A stretch of DNA of 64,000 bases, taken from positions 1,419,501 to 1,483,500 of the forward strand of contig LSRY02000020.1 in assembly GCA_001643675.2 (NCBI GenBank). The letters are read 5' to 3'. The notes under the pieces were generated by a model that searched no databases, was not told the DNA's origin, and was given only the letters and a program-made list of their open reading frames with translations. Every line of letters begins with the position of its first letter. Positions within the stretch are counted from its first letter, which is position 1. Positions 13,386 to 25,196 of the stretch are shown here, piece after piece. This DNA comes from Monocercomonoides exilis. Its lineage: Eukaryota; Preaxostyla; Oxymonadida; Polymastigidae. Made by a program: the position numbers and the translations under genes.

Positions 13386-13625
13386 CTCTTTTTCAATTTC
13401 TTTTCTTATTATCAAAATATCTTTCCCAATCATTATCTCTATCTTTTCTCTTCCTCTTTCTCTTCAACTATAACTTTCTTCTTCTTTCTTTCACACATTC
13501 ACATTCACACCCTCCCACTCTCTTTTAATTACCACTTCACTCTTTCCACTTTCTTTCCCTCATTCCTTCTTTTCCTCATTCTCATCCTCTCTCACTCTTT
13601 CACTTTCAAAGTTCATTCATTCATT

Positions 13626-13826
13626 CACTCACTCACTCACTCACTCACTCACTCACTCACTCACTCACTCACTCACTCACTCACTCACTCACTCACTCAC
13701 TCACTCACTCACTCACTCACTCACTCACTCACTCACTCACTCACTCACTCACTCACTCACTCACTCACTCACTCACTCACTCACTCACTCACTCACTCAC
13801 TCACTCACTCACTCACTCACTCACTC
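13626..13826. repeat. TCAC microsatellite, spacer 10
   Basis: About 50 units. Confidence 0.95.
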
Positions 13827-14566
13827 AATTATTCATTTTATGAATTCAATCAATATTTCACAATTCTTTCAACCATTCAATTTCACATTCATTCAATCCC
13901 TCACGAACTGTTTTCTCCTTCTCTTTCTCTTTTCTCTTTCTCTTTTTCTTTCACTTTCTCTTTCACTTTAACTTTTGAAATCGCTTCACATCATTGTGTT
14001 TCTCATAATATTCCATTTGAATGTTCGTTGGATGATTTCTTATTTTTCTTTTTCATTCATTCAATTAATCATTTATTCATCTATCCATTTGCACTTTCTT
14101 TTCTCTCTCATTTTCTTTTTTTCTTTCTTTCTTTTTTCGAATTCTTAACATTTTGTTTTTACTCATCTTTAACATTTCTCTTTAAGAATTTTATTTGAGA
14201 TGGGAAATAGAAGGGGGGAAAAAATGAGGATTGAATAAAATATAAGTTTATAATGAAGGCAAAATGGAAAGAAAAGCGAAAGCGGAAAGAAAGCGAAAAA
14301 TGAAAGGAAGAAGAAAAGAGAGGAGAGGAGAGGAGAAGAGAGGAGAAGAAGATAAATGAATGAGAAAAAGAAAAGGAAAAGGAATAAGAAAGAGAAAGAG
14401 AAAGAGAAAGAGAAAGAAAAAAGAAAGAAATTTGGAATAAAAGGGAAAAGGAGGGAAAGAAGGGAAAAGAGAAAGGTTAAAGGTGAAAAAGAAAAGAAAA
14501 TGAATAGAAACAGAAAAAGAAAAAAAAAGAAAAAAGAAAAAAAAGAGGAAAAAGAGAAAAAGAAAA

Positions 14567-14681
14567 GCTACAGCACTGGGTTTTTCCAGGCGGTCACCCA
14601 TCCAAGTACTAACCCAGCGTTGGCCGCTTAACTTCGGAGGTCTGAAGGGATCCGGTGCGTATGACCAACTATGGCCGTAGC
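14567..14681 (-). rRNA. 5S rRNA, copy 11
   Basis: Identical core; type A left flank. The C/T-rich tract to its right is slightly contracted near 14765. Confidence 0.97.
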
Positions 14682-15022
14682 TCACACACACTCCCTCAAC
14701 CATCCCTTTTATAATCTTCCCCCAACTATCCTTCTTTTCTTTCTTTCTTTCTATCTTTCTCTTTCTCTCTTTCTCTTTCTCTCTCTTTTTCAATTTCTTT
14801 TCTTATTATCAAAATATCTTTCCCAATCATTATCTCTATCTTTTCTCTTCCTCTTTCTCTTCAACTATAACTTTCTTCTTCTTTCTTTCACACATTCACA
14901 TTCACACCCTCCCACTCTCTTTTAATTACCACTTCACTCTTTCCACTTTCTTTCCCTCATTCCTTCTTTTCCTCATTCTCATCCTCTCTCACTCTTTCAC
15001 TTTCAAAGTTCATTCATTCATT

Positions 15023-15179
15023 CACTCACTCACTCACTCACTCACTCACTCACTCACTCACTCACTCACTCACTCACTCACTCACTCACTCACTCACTCA
15101 CTCACTCACTCACTCACTCACTCACTCACTCACTCACTCACTCACTCACTCACTCACTCACTCACTCACTCACTCACTC
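15023..15179. repeat. TCAC microsatellite, spacer 11
   Basis: About 39 units, the shortest tract. Confidence 0.95.
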
Positions 15180-15922
15180 AATTATTCATTTTATGAATTC
15201 AATCAATATTTCACAATTCTTTCAACCATTCAATTTCACATTCATTCAATCCCTCACGAACTGTTTTCTCCTTCTCTTTCTCTTTCTCTTTCTCTTTTTC
15301 TTTCACTTTCTCTTTCACTTTAACTTTTGAAATCGCTTCACATCATTGTGTTTCTCATAATATTCCATTTGAATGTTCGTTGGATGATTTCTTATTTTTC
15401 TTTTTCATTCATTCAATTAATCATTTATTCATCTATCCATTTGCACTTTTCTTTTCTCTCTCATTTTTCTTTTTTCTTTCTTTCTTTTTTCGAATTCTTA
15501 ACATTTTGTTTTTACTCATCTTTAACATTTCTCTTTAAGAATTTGATTTGAGATGGGAAATAGAGGGGGAGGAAAAAATGAGGATTGAATAAAATATAAG
15601 TTTATAATGAAGGCAAAATGGAAAGAAAAGCGAAAGCGGAAAGAAAGCGAAAAATGAAAGGAAGAAGAAAAGAGAGGAGAGGAGAGGAGAAGAGAGGAGA
15701 AGAAGATAAATGAATGAGAAAAAGAAAAGGAAAAGGAATAAGAAAGAGAAAGAGAAAGAGAAAGAGAAAGAAAAAAGAAAGAAATTTGGAATAAAAGGGA
15801 AAAGGAGGGAAAGAAGGGAAAAGAGAAAGGTTAAAGGTGAAAAAGAAAAGAAAATGAATAGAAACAGAAAAAGAAAAAAAAGAAAAAAAAAAGAAAAAAA
15901 AGAGGAAAAGAGAAAAAGAAAA

Positions 15923-16037
15923 GCTACAGCACTGGGTTTTTCCAGGCGGTCACCCATCCAAGTACTAACCCAGCGTTGGCCGCTTAACTTCGGAGGTCTG
16001 AAGGGATCCGGTGCGTATGACCAACTATGGCCGTAGC
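15923..16037 (-). rRNA. 5S rRNA, copy 12
   Basis: Identical core; type B left flank. The spacer to its left has the shortest TCAC tract (about 39 units). Confidence 0.97.
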
Positions 16038-16109
16038 TCACACACACTCCCTCAACCATCCCTTTTATAATCTTCCCCCAACTATCCTTCTTTTCTTTCT
16101 TTCTTTCTA

Positions 16110-16140
<31 letters not shown>

Positions 16141-16380
16141 CTCTTTTTCAATTTCTTTTCTTATTATCAAAATATCTTTCCCAATCATTATCTCTATCTT
16201 TTCTCTTCCTCTTTCTCTTCAACTATAACTTTCTTCTTCTTTCTTTCACACATTCACATTCACACCCTCCCACTCTCTTTTAATTACCACTTCACTCTTT
16301 CCACTTTCTTTCCCTCATTCCTTCTTTTCCTCATTCTCATCCTCTCTCACTCTTTCACTTTCAAAGTTCATTCATTCATT

Positions 16381-16557
16381 CACTCACTCACTCACTCACT
16401 CACTCACTCACTCACTCACTCACTCACTCACTCACTCACTCACTCACTCACTCACTCACTCACTCACTCACTCACTCACTCACTCACTCACTCACTCACT
16501 CACTCACTCACTCACTCACTCACTCACTCACTCACTCACTCACTCACTCACTCACTC
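16381..16557. repeat. TCAC microsatellite, spacer 12
   Basis: About 44 units. Confidence 0.95.
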
Positions 16558-17291
16558 AATTATTCATTTTATGAATTCAATCAATATTTCACAATTCTTT
16601 CAACCATTCAATTTCACATTCATTCAATCCCTCACGAACTGTTTTCTCCTTCTCTTTCTCTTTCTCTTTCTCTTTTTCTTTCACTTTCTCTTTCACTTTA
16701 ACTTTTGAAATCGCTTCACATCATTGTGTTTCTCATAATATTCCATTTGAATGTTCGTTGGATGATTTCTTATTTTTCTTTTTCATTCATTCAATTAATC
16801 ATTTATTCATCTATCCATTTGCACTTTCTTTTCTCTCTCATTTTCTTTTTTCTTTTCTTTCTTTTTTCGAATTCTTAACATTTTGTTTTTACTCATCTTT
16901 AACATTTCTCTTTAAGAATTTTATTTGAGATGGGAAATAGAAGGGGGGAAAAAATGAGGATTGAATAAAATATAAGTTTATAATGAAGGCAAAATGGAAA
17001 GAAAAGCGAAAGCGGAAAGAAAGCGAAAAATGAAAGGAAGAAGAAAAGAGAGGAGAGGAGAGGAGAAGAGAGGAGAAGAAGATAAATGAATGAGAAAAAG
17101 AAAAGGAAAAGGAATAAGAAAGAGAAAGAGAAAGAGAAAGAAAAAAGAAAGAAATTTGGAATAAAAGGGAAAAGGAGGGAAAGAAGGGAAAAGAGAAAGG
17201 TTAAAGGTGAAAAAGAAAAGAAAATGAATAGAAACAGAAAAAGAAAAAAAGAAAAAAAAAAGAAAAAAAGAGGAAAAAGAGAAAAAGAAAA

Positions 17292-17406
17292 GCTACAGCA
17301 CTGGGTTTTTCCAGGCGGTCACCCATCCAAGTACTAACCCAGCGTTGGCCGCTTAACTTCGGAGGTCTGAAGGGATCCGGTGCGTATGACCAACTATGGC
17401 CGTAGC
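17292..17406 (-). rRNA. 5S rRNA, copy 13
   Basis: Identical core; type A left flank with a short deletion in the GA tract near 17130. Confidence 0.97.
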
Positions 17407-17478
17407 TCACACACACTCCCTCAACCATCCCTTTTATAATCTTCCCCCAACTATCCTTCTTTTCTTTCTTTCTTTCTA

Positions 17479-17509
<31 letters not shown>

Positions 17510-17746
17510 CTTTTCAATTTCTTTTCTTATTATCAAAATATCTTTCCCAATCATTATCTCTATCTTTTCTCTTCCTCTTTCTCTTCAACTATAACTTTCT
17601 TCTTCTTTCTTTCACACATTCACATTCACACCCTCCCACTCTCTTTTAATTACCACTTCACTCTTTCCACTTTCTTTCCCTCATTCCTTCTTTTCCTCAT
17701 TCTCATCCTCTCTCACTCTTTCACTTTCAAAGTTCATTCATTCATT

Positions 17747-17931
17747 CACTCACTCACTCACTCACTCACTCACTCACTCACTCACTCACTCACTCACTCA
17801 CTCACTCACTCACTCACTCACTCACTCACTCACTCACTCACTCACTCACTCACTCACTCACTCACTCACTCACTCACTCACTCACTCACTCACTCACTCA
17901 CTCACTCACTCACTCACTCACTCACTCACTC
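17747..17931. repeat. TCAC microsatellite, spacer 13
   Basis: About 46 units. Confidence 0.95.
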
Positions 17932-18672
17932 AATTATTCATTTTATGAATTCAATCAATATTTCACAATTCTTTCAACCATTCAATTTCACATTCATTCA
18001 ATCCCTCACGAACTGTTTTCTCCTTCTCTTTCTCTTTTCTCTTTCTCTTTTTCTTTCACTTTCTCTTTCACTTTAACTTTTGAAATCGCTTCACATCATT
18101 GTGTTTCTCATAATATTCCATTTGAATGTTCGTTGGATGATTTCTTATTTTTCTTTTTCATTCATTCAATTAATCATTTATTCATCTATCCATTTGCACT
18201 TTTCTTTTTCTCTCTCATTTTCTTTTTTCTTTTCTTTTTTCGAATTCTTAACATTTTGTTTTTACTCATCTTTAACATTTCTCTTTAAGAATTTTATTTG
18301 AGATGGGAAATAGAGGGGAGGAAAAAATGAGGATTGAATAAAATATAAGTTTATAATGAAGGCAAAATGGAAAGAAAAGCGAAAGCGGAAAGAAAGCGAA
18401 AAATGAAAGGAAGAAGAAAAGAGAGGAGAGGAGAGGAGAAGAGAGGAGAAGAAGATAAATGAATGAGAAAAAGAAAAGGAAAAGGAATAAGAAAGAGAAA
18501 GAGAAAGAGAAAGAGAAAGAAAAAAGAAAGAAATTTGGAATAAAAGGGAAAAGGAGGGAAAGAAGGGAAAAGAGAAAGGTTAAAGGTGAAAAAGAAAAGA
18601 AAATGAATAGAAACAGAAAAAGAAAAAAAAGAAAAAAAAAAGAAAAAAAAGAGGAAAAAGAGAAAAAGAAAA

Positions 18673-18787
18673 GCTACAGCACTGGGTTTTTCCAGGCGGT
18701 CACCCATCCAAGTACTAACCCAGCGTTGGCCGCTTAACTTCGGAGGTCTGAAGGGATCCGGTGCGTATGACCAACTATGGCCGTAGC
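18673..18787 (-). rRNA. 5S rRNA, copy 14
   Basis: Identical core; hybrid A/B left flank like copy 3. Confidence 0.97.
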
Positions 18788-18860
18788 TCACACACACTCC
18801 CTCAACCATCCCTTTTATAATCTTCCCCCCAACTATCCTTCTTTTCTTTCTTTCTTTCTA

Positions 18861-18891
<31 letters not shown>

Positions 18892-19131
18892 CTCTTTTTC
18901 AATTTCTTTTCTTATTATCAAAATATCTTTCCCAATCATTATCTCTATCTTTTCTCTTCCTCTTTCTCTTCAACTATAACTTTCTTCTTCTTTCTTTCAC
19001 ACATTCACATTCACACCCTCCCACTCTCTTTTAATTACCACTTCACTCTTTCCACTTTCTTTCCCTCATTCCTTCTTTTCCTCATTCTCATCCTCTCTCA
19101 CTCTTTCACTTTCAAAGTTCATTCATTCATT

Positions 19132-19312
19132 CACTCACTCACTCACTCACTCACTCACTCACTCACTCACTCACTCACTCACTCACTCACTCACTCACTC
19201 ACTCACTCACTCACTCACTCACTCACTCACTCACTCACTCACTCACTCACTCACTCACTCACTCACTCACTCACTCACTCACTCACTCACTCACTCACTC
19301 ACTCACTCACTC
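19132..19312. repeat. TCAC microsatellite, spacer 14
   Basis: About 45 units. Confidence 0.95.
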
Positions 19313-20053
19313 AATTATTCATTTTATGAATTCAATCAATATTTCACAATTCTTTCAACCATTCAATTTCACATTCATTCAATCCCTCACGAACTGTTTT
19401 CTCCTTCTCTTTCTCTTTCTCTTTCTCTTTTTCTTTCACTTTCTCTTTCACTTTAACTTTTGAAATCGCTTCACATCATTGTGTTTCTCATAATATTCCA
19501 TTTGAATGTTCGTTGGATGATTTCTTATTTTTCTTTTTCATTCATTCAATTAATCATTTATTCATCTATCCATTTGCACTTTCTTTTCTCTCTCATTTTC
19601 TTTTTCTTTCTTTCTTTTTTCGAATTCTTAACATTTTGTTTTTACTCATCTTTAACATTTCTCTTTAAGAATTTGATTTGAGATGGGAAATAGAGGGGAG
19701 GAAAAAATGAGGATTGAATAAAATATAAGTTTATAATGAAGGCAAAATGGAAAGAAAAGCGAAAGCGGAAAGAAAGCGAAAAATGAAAGGAAGAAGAAAA
19801 GAGAGGAGAGGAGAGGAGAAGAGAGGAGAAGAAGATAAATGAATGAGAAAAAGAAAAGGAAAAGGAATAAGAAAGAGAAAGAGAAAGAGAAAGAGAAAGA
19901 AAAAAAGAAAGAAATTTGGAATAAAAGGGAAAAGGAGGGAAAGAAGGGAAAAGAGAAAGGTTAAAGGTGAAAAAGAAAAGAAAATGAATAGAAACAGAAA
20001 AAGAAAAAAAAGAAAAAAAAAAGAAAAAAAAGAGGAAAAAGAGAAAAAGAAAA

Positions 20054-20168
20054 GCTACAGCACTGGGTTTTTCCAGGCGGTCACCCATCCAAGTACTAAC
20101 CCAGCGTTGGCCGCTTAACTTCGGAGGTCTGAAGGGATCCGGTGCGTATGACCAACTATGGCCGTAGC
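20054..20168 (-). rRNA. 5S rRNA, copy 15
   Basis: Identical core; type B left flank. Confidence 0.97.
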
Positions 20169-20241
20169 TCACACACACTCCCTCAACCATCCCTTTTATA
20201 ATCTTCCCCCAACTATCCTTCTTTTTCTTTCTTTCTTTCTA

Positions 20242-20272
<31 letters not shown>

Positions 20273-20512
20273 CTCTTTTTCAATTTCTTTTCTTATTATC
20301 AAAATATCTTTCCCAATCATTATCTCTATCTTTTCTCTTCCTCTTTCTCTTCAACTATAACTTTCTTCTTCTTTCTTTCACACATTCACATTCACACCCT
20401 CCCACTCTCTTTTAATTACCACTTCACTCTTTCCACTTTCTTTCCCTCATTCCTTCTTTTCCTCATTCTCATCCTCTCTCACTCTTTCACTTTCAAAGTT
20501 CATTCATTCATT

Positions 20513-20689
20513 CACTCACTCACTCACTCACTCACTCACTCACTCACTCACTCACTCACTCACTCACTCACTCACTCACTCACTCACTCACTCACTCACT
20601 CACTCACTCACTCACTCACTCACTCACTCACTCACTCACTCACTCACTCACTCACTCACTCACTCACTCACTCACTCACTCACTCACTC
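20513..20689. repeat. TCAC microsatellite, spacer 15
   Basis: About 44 units; the last tract before the shortened edge spacers. Confidence 0.95.
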
Positions 20690-21429
20690 AATTATTCATT
20701 TTATGAATTCAATCAATATTTCACAATTCTTTCAACCATTCAATTTCACATTCATTCAATCCCTCACGAACTGTTTTCTCCTTCTCTTTCTCTTTCTCTT
20801 TCTCTTTTTCTTTCACTTTCTCTTTCACTTTAACTTTTGAAATCGCTTCACATCATTGTGTTTCTCATAATATTCCATTTGAATGTTCGTTGGATGATTT
20901 CTTATTTTTCTTTTTCATTCATTCAATTAATCATTTATTCATCTATCCATTTGCACTTTCTTTTCTCTCTCATTTTCTTTTTCTTTCTTTCTTTTTTCGA
21001 ATTCTTAACATTTTGTTTTTACTCATCTTTAACATTTCTCTTTAAGAATTTGATTTGAGATGGGAAATAGAGGGGAGGAAAAAATGAGGATTGAATAAAA
21101 TATAAGTTTATAATGAAGGCAAAATGGAAAGAAAAGCGAAAGCGGAAAGAAAGCGAAAAATGAAAGGAAGAAGAAAAGAGAGGAGAGGAGAGGAGAAGAG
21201 AGGAGAAGAAGATAAATGAATGAGAAAAAGAAAAGGAAAAGGAATAAGAAAGAGAAAGAGAAAGAGAAAGAGAAAGAAAAAAGAAAGAAATTTGGAATAA
21301 AAGGGAAAAGGAGGGAAAGAAGGGAAAAGAGAAAGGTTAAAGGTGAAAAAGAAAAGAAAATGAATAGAAACAGAAAAAGAAAAAAAAGAAAAAAAAAAGA
21401 AAAAAAAGAGGAAAAAGAGAAAAAGAAAA

Positions 21430-21544
21430 GCTACAGCACTGGGTTTTTCCAGGCGGTCACCCATCCAAGTACTAACCCAGCGTTGGCCGCTTAACTTCGG
21501 AGGTCTGAAGGGATCCGGTGCGTATGACCAACTATGGCCGTAGC
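21430..21544 (-). rRNA. 5S rRNA, copy 16
   Basis: Identical core; last copy whose left spacer is full length. Its right spacer is the first shortened one. Confidence 0.97.
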
Positions 21545-21617
21545 TCACACACACTCCCTCAACCATCCCTTTTATAATCTTCCCCCCAACTATCCTTCTT
21601 TTCTTTCTTTCTTTCTA

Positions 21618-21648
<31 letters not shown>

Positions 21649-22459
21649 CTCTTTTTCAATTTCTTTTCTTATTATCAAAATATCTTTCCCAATCATTATC
21701 TTTATCTTTTCTCTTCCTCTTTCTCTTCAACTATAACTTTCTTCTTCTTTCTTTCACACATTCACATTCACACCCTCCCACTCTCTTTTAATTACCACTT
21801 CACTCTTTCTACTTTCTTTCCCTCATTCCTTCTTTTCCTCATTCTCATCCTCTCTTTCTCTTTCACTTTCACTTTTGAAATCGCTTCACATCATTGTGTT
21901 TCTCATAATATTCCATTCGAATATGTGTTGGATGATTTCTTATTTTCGTTTTTTATTCATTCATTCAATTAATCATTTATTCATAGATCCAATTGCACTT
22001 TCTTTTCTCTCTTATTTTCTTTTTCTTTCTTTCTTTTTTCGCATTCTTAACATTTTGTTTTTACTCATCTTTAACATTTCTCTTTAAGAATTTGATTTGA
22101 GATGGGAAATAGAGGGGAGGAAAAAATGAGGATTGAATAAAATATAAGTTTATAATGAAGGCAAAATGGAAAGAAAAGCGAAAGCGGAAAGAAAGCGAAA
22201 AATGAAAGGAAGAAGAAAAGAGAGGAGAGGAGAGGAGAAGAGAGGAGAAGAAGATAAATGAATGAGAAAAAGAAAAGGAAAAGGAATAAGAAAGAGAAAG
22301 AGAAAGAAAAAAGAAAGAAATTTGGAATAAAAGGGAAAAGGAGGGAAAGAAGGGAAAAGAGAAAGGTTAAAGGTGAAAAAGAAAAGAAAATGAATAGAAA
22401 CAGAAAAAGAAAAAAAAGAAAAAAAAAAGAAAAAAAAGAGGAAAAAGAGAAAAAGAAAA
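21545..22459. repeat. Shortened 5S spacer (first edge variant)
   Basis: This spacer lacks the whole TCAC tract and the AT-rich segment that normally follows it, roughly 350 nt. The junction joins two similar TTTCACTTTC-type motifs near 21860. It also carries changes seen only here and in the next spacer: GAATATGTGTTGG for GAATGTTCGTTGG, ATAGATCCAATTG for ATCTATCCATTTG, and TCGCATTC for TCGAATTC. Confidence 0.9.
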
Positions 22460-22574
22460 GCTACAGCACTGGGTTTTTCCAGGCGGTCACCCATCCAAGT
22501 ACTAACCCAGCGTTGGCCGCTTAACTTCGGAGGTCTGAAGGGATCCGGTGCGTATGACCAACTATGGCCGTAGC
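22460..22574 (-). rRNA. 5S rRNA, copy 17
   Basis: Identical core although both flanking spacers are shortened and carry private base changes. Confidence 0.97.
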
Positions 22575-22647
22575 TCACACACACTCCCTCAACCATCCCT
22601 TTTATAATCTTCCCCCCAACTATCCTTCTTTTCTTTCTTTCTTTCTA

Positions 22648-22678
<31 letters not shown>

Positions 22679-23501
22679 CTCTTTTTCAATTTCTTTTCTT
22701 ATTATCAAAATATCTTTCCCAATCATTATCTCTATCTTTTCTCTTCCTCTTTCTCTTCAACTATAACTTTCTTCTTCTTTCTTTCACACATTCACATTCA
22801 CACCCTCCCACTCTCTTTTAATTACCACTTCACTCTTTCTACTTTCTTTCCCTCATTCCTTCTTTTCCTCATTCTCATCCTCTCTTTCTCTTTCACTTTC
22901 ACTTTTGAAATCGCTTCACATCATTGTGTTTCTCATAATATTCCATTCGAATATGTGTTGGATGATTTCTTATTTTCGTTTTTTATTCATTCATTCAATT
23001 AATCATTTATTCATAGATCCAATTGCACTTTCTTTTCTCTCTTATTTTCTTTTTCTTTCTTTCTTTTTTCGCATTCTTAACATTTTGTTTTTACTCATCT
23101 TTAACATTTCTCTTTAAGAATTTGATTTGAGATGGGAAATAGAGGGGAGGAAAAAATGAGGATTGAATAAAATATAAGTTTATAATGAAGGGAAAATAGA
23201 AAGAAAAGCGAAAGCGGAAAGAAAGCGAAAAATGAAAGGAAGAAGAAAAGAGAGGAGAGGAGAGGAGAAGAGAGGAGAAGAAGATAAATGAATGAGAAAA
23301 AGAAAAGGAAAAGGAATAAGAAAGAGAAAGAGAAAGAGAAAGAGAAAGAAAAAAGAAAGAAATTTGGAATAAAAGGGAAAAGGAGGGAAAGAAGGGAAAA
23401 GAGAAAGGTTAAAGGTGAAAAAGAAAAGAAAATGAATAGAAACAGAAAAAGAAAAAAAAGAAAAAAAAAAGAAAAAAAAGAGGAAAAAGAGAAAAAGAAA
23501 A
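22575..23501. repeat. Shortened 5S spacer (second edge variant)
   Basis: It shares the deletion and the private substitutions of the preceding spacer. It differs by a small length change in the GA-rich tract and a few single-base changes, so the two are a recent duplication of one edge variant. Confidence 0.9.
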
Positions 23502-23616
23502 GCTACAGCACTGGGTTTTTCCAGGCGGTCACCCATCCAAGTACTAACCCAGCGTTGGCCGCTTAACTTCGGAGGTCTGAAGGGATCCGGTGCGTATGAC
23601 CAACTATGGCCGTAGC
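23502..23616 (-). rRNA. 5S rRNA, copy 18 (array edge)
   Basis: Identical core. Unit homology on its upstream (right) side ends after about 75 nt, but the TATA-like element at the usual distance is kept, so it may still be transcribed. Confidence 0.97.
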
Positions 23617-23690
23617 TCACACACACTCCCTCAACCATCCCTTTTATAATCTTCCCCCCAACTATCCTTCTTTTCTTTCTTTCTTTCTCT

Positions 23691-24431
23691 TTTTCTTCCT
23701 CTTTCTTTTTTTTTTTTTTCATTTTTTTTATTTTCTTTTTTTCTTTTTCTCTTTTGTTTTTTATATATTTTTTTCTATTATTGAACAATGATTTTTTTTT
23801 TTTTTTTTGAAACGTTCCTATTTTGCAAATTTAGAATGAAATATCAATTTCTTATATCAATCAATTTTATGTTCTTTCTAATGAAACTTCACAAAATTGA
23901 AAATATTACCAATGTCAAGATTTTATTTTATTGACATTAAAATTTGCTGAGTGGGAACAGAAATTTGATTGAAAAAGGAAATTTTTATTTTATTTGAAAA
24001 TTAAACAAAAGTTACTTTTCAAATAAATTAAGAAATATCTTTCCCAATTTAAATCTTATTCTTTATTTCTCTTTCTGTCTGTCTTTCTTTCTTTTGCATT
24101 TCTCTCTATTTATTTCATTATGCTATTTTTTTCTAGAATTTTTTTTTTTTTTGTTATCCCTATTTTTAATTTTAATTTATTTTTGTATTTTTGTTTTTAT
24201 TTCATATATCATTTTTTATATTCTTTTAAATATTAATATTGTTTTTAATTCTTTTCTTATTTGAATCGTATTTTTTGAGTTTCCCATAAGTTTTTATCAT
24301 TTTAAATTTTTTATTTCCTGCTTTATAATGATTTAGCTTACTGGTTTGTAGAATGATGATTACTATTTTTGATTATTTTTATTCAAAGACATTTTTTGTG
24401 AAAAGCGAATAAATAGAATTGTTCTTCCGAA
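23691..24431. other. Array-to-gene transition, no gene seen
   Basis: T-rich, then generally AT-rich sequence with long T runs. No unit homology, open frame, tRNA or clear repeat is visible. Confidence 0.7.
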
Positions 24432-25010
24432 ATGGAGGTTTCGCGTACAGACTTTCTTCCATATGCAAGTTCGCACAATGAGCATGGCGCAAATAGCGCA
24501 TTACATTGCAACAAAAAGAATGTGGAAAAGATGATTGATGATATTTATAATTGGAATACCCACCAAATACAACCTCCAACTACACCTTTAGAACTTTCAC
24601 CATTTCAATCTCCTAATTTTGATGAATTCTTCATTTTTATTGAAAAAGCAACGAAAAAGCTTGAGAAAATAAAAAACAAAATTTCCAAAAATCCAGAAAA
24701 AGAAATTGAAAAGGGTATTGATTTTTCGAAAGTTGAGACTTTTATCGAAGAAGCAAAAATTCAACTGGCAAAGAACGCAAAAGCAACTGAACAATTAGAA
24801 AAACGCATTTCAGCTTGGAAGGAGCAGGAAGGATTATCTTCTCCATTTGAATCAGACGAACAAACACCACTTAAAGAATCTCTTGATTCATTAAATCTTT
24901 CAAAGCAACGCTTAGACTGTATTGTGGTAAGAGATACAAATGTACTAAAAAGTGTCGAACAGCAATTGGATCAAACGTTTGTACCACAAATTTTTGTTGT
25001 GAATTCATAA
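24432..25010 (+). CDS. Hypothetical coiled-coil-like protein, 192 aa
   Basis: A single uninterrupted frame begins at ATG 24432 in an AT-rich context and ends with TAA. The middle (about residues 68-135) is Lys/Glu-rich with heptad-like spacing, for example FIEKATKKLEKIKNKISK, and is likely helical, perhaps a coiled coil. The N-terminal 60 residues are polar and the tail near VPQIFVVNS is hydrophobic but too short for a confident membrane segment. No known family was recognised. Base composition is richer in codon-like structure than the flanks. The next gene is on the opposite strand and its end is about 190 nt away, so the two are convergent. It could be the visible exon of a longer gene, though no splice partner stood out. 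Confidence 0.6.
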   Translation: MEVSRTDFLPYASSHNEHGANSALHCNKKNVEKMIDDIYNWNTHQIQPPTTPLELSPFQSPNFDEFFIFIEKATKKLEKIKNKISKNPEKEIEKGIDFSKVETFIEEAKIQLAKNAKATEQLEKRISAWKEQEGLSSPFESDEQTPLKESLDSLNLSKQRLDCIVVRDTNVLKSVEQQLDQTFVPQIFVVNS

Positions 25011-25196
25011 TCATTTTCTTAGAAAAGAGTGTTTCCAGTCGCTCCAGCCTGAAATAGAAAAATTAAAGGTTCAAACAAAAATGGAAAACCCGATTTCACA
25101 TCCGTAATTTTTTGTTGTTTTTTAAGCCTTTTTCTTTCAACAAAGGAGTGTAAGTTAGATGAAATTTCTATTTTCTTTCACAATGGCTGAAGCTTA

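Larger units (their letters stand above)
1..23690 (-). repeat. Tandem 5S rDNA array (18 units, left end open)
   Basis: Eighteen head-to-tail units each contain one identical 115-nt 5S rRNA gene read on the minus strand. Start-to-start distances are 1423, 1363, 1376, 1374, 1466, 1401, 1417, 1407, 1420, 1399, 1356, 1369, 1381, 1381, 1376, 1030 and 1042 nt. Most length variation comes from a TCAC microsatellite in the spacer. The window opens inside a spacer, so the array continues to the left. On the right, homology to the unit stops near 23690, about 75 nt past the last 5S gene. The many apparent open frames here (Ser/Leu/Phe-rich, Lys/Glu/Arg-rich, or repeated THSL) are translations of low-complexity spacer, not genes. 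Confidence 0.97.

Noticed and set aside
625-23791. Recurring open frames in the 5S array, including repeated THSL and Lys/Glu/Arg-rich proteins
   Set aside because: They are translations of the TCAC microsatellite, the C/T-rich flank, the GA-rich flank or the 5S gene itself, and their frame changes with every length variation between units.
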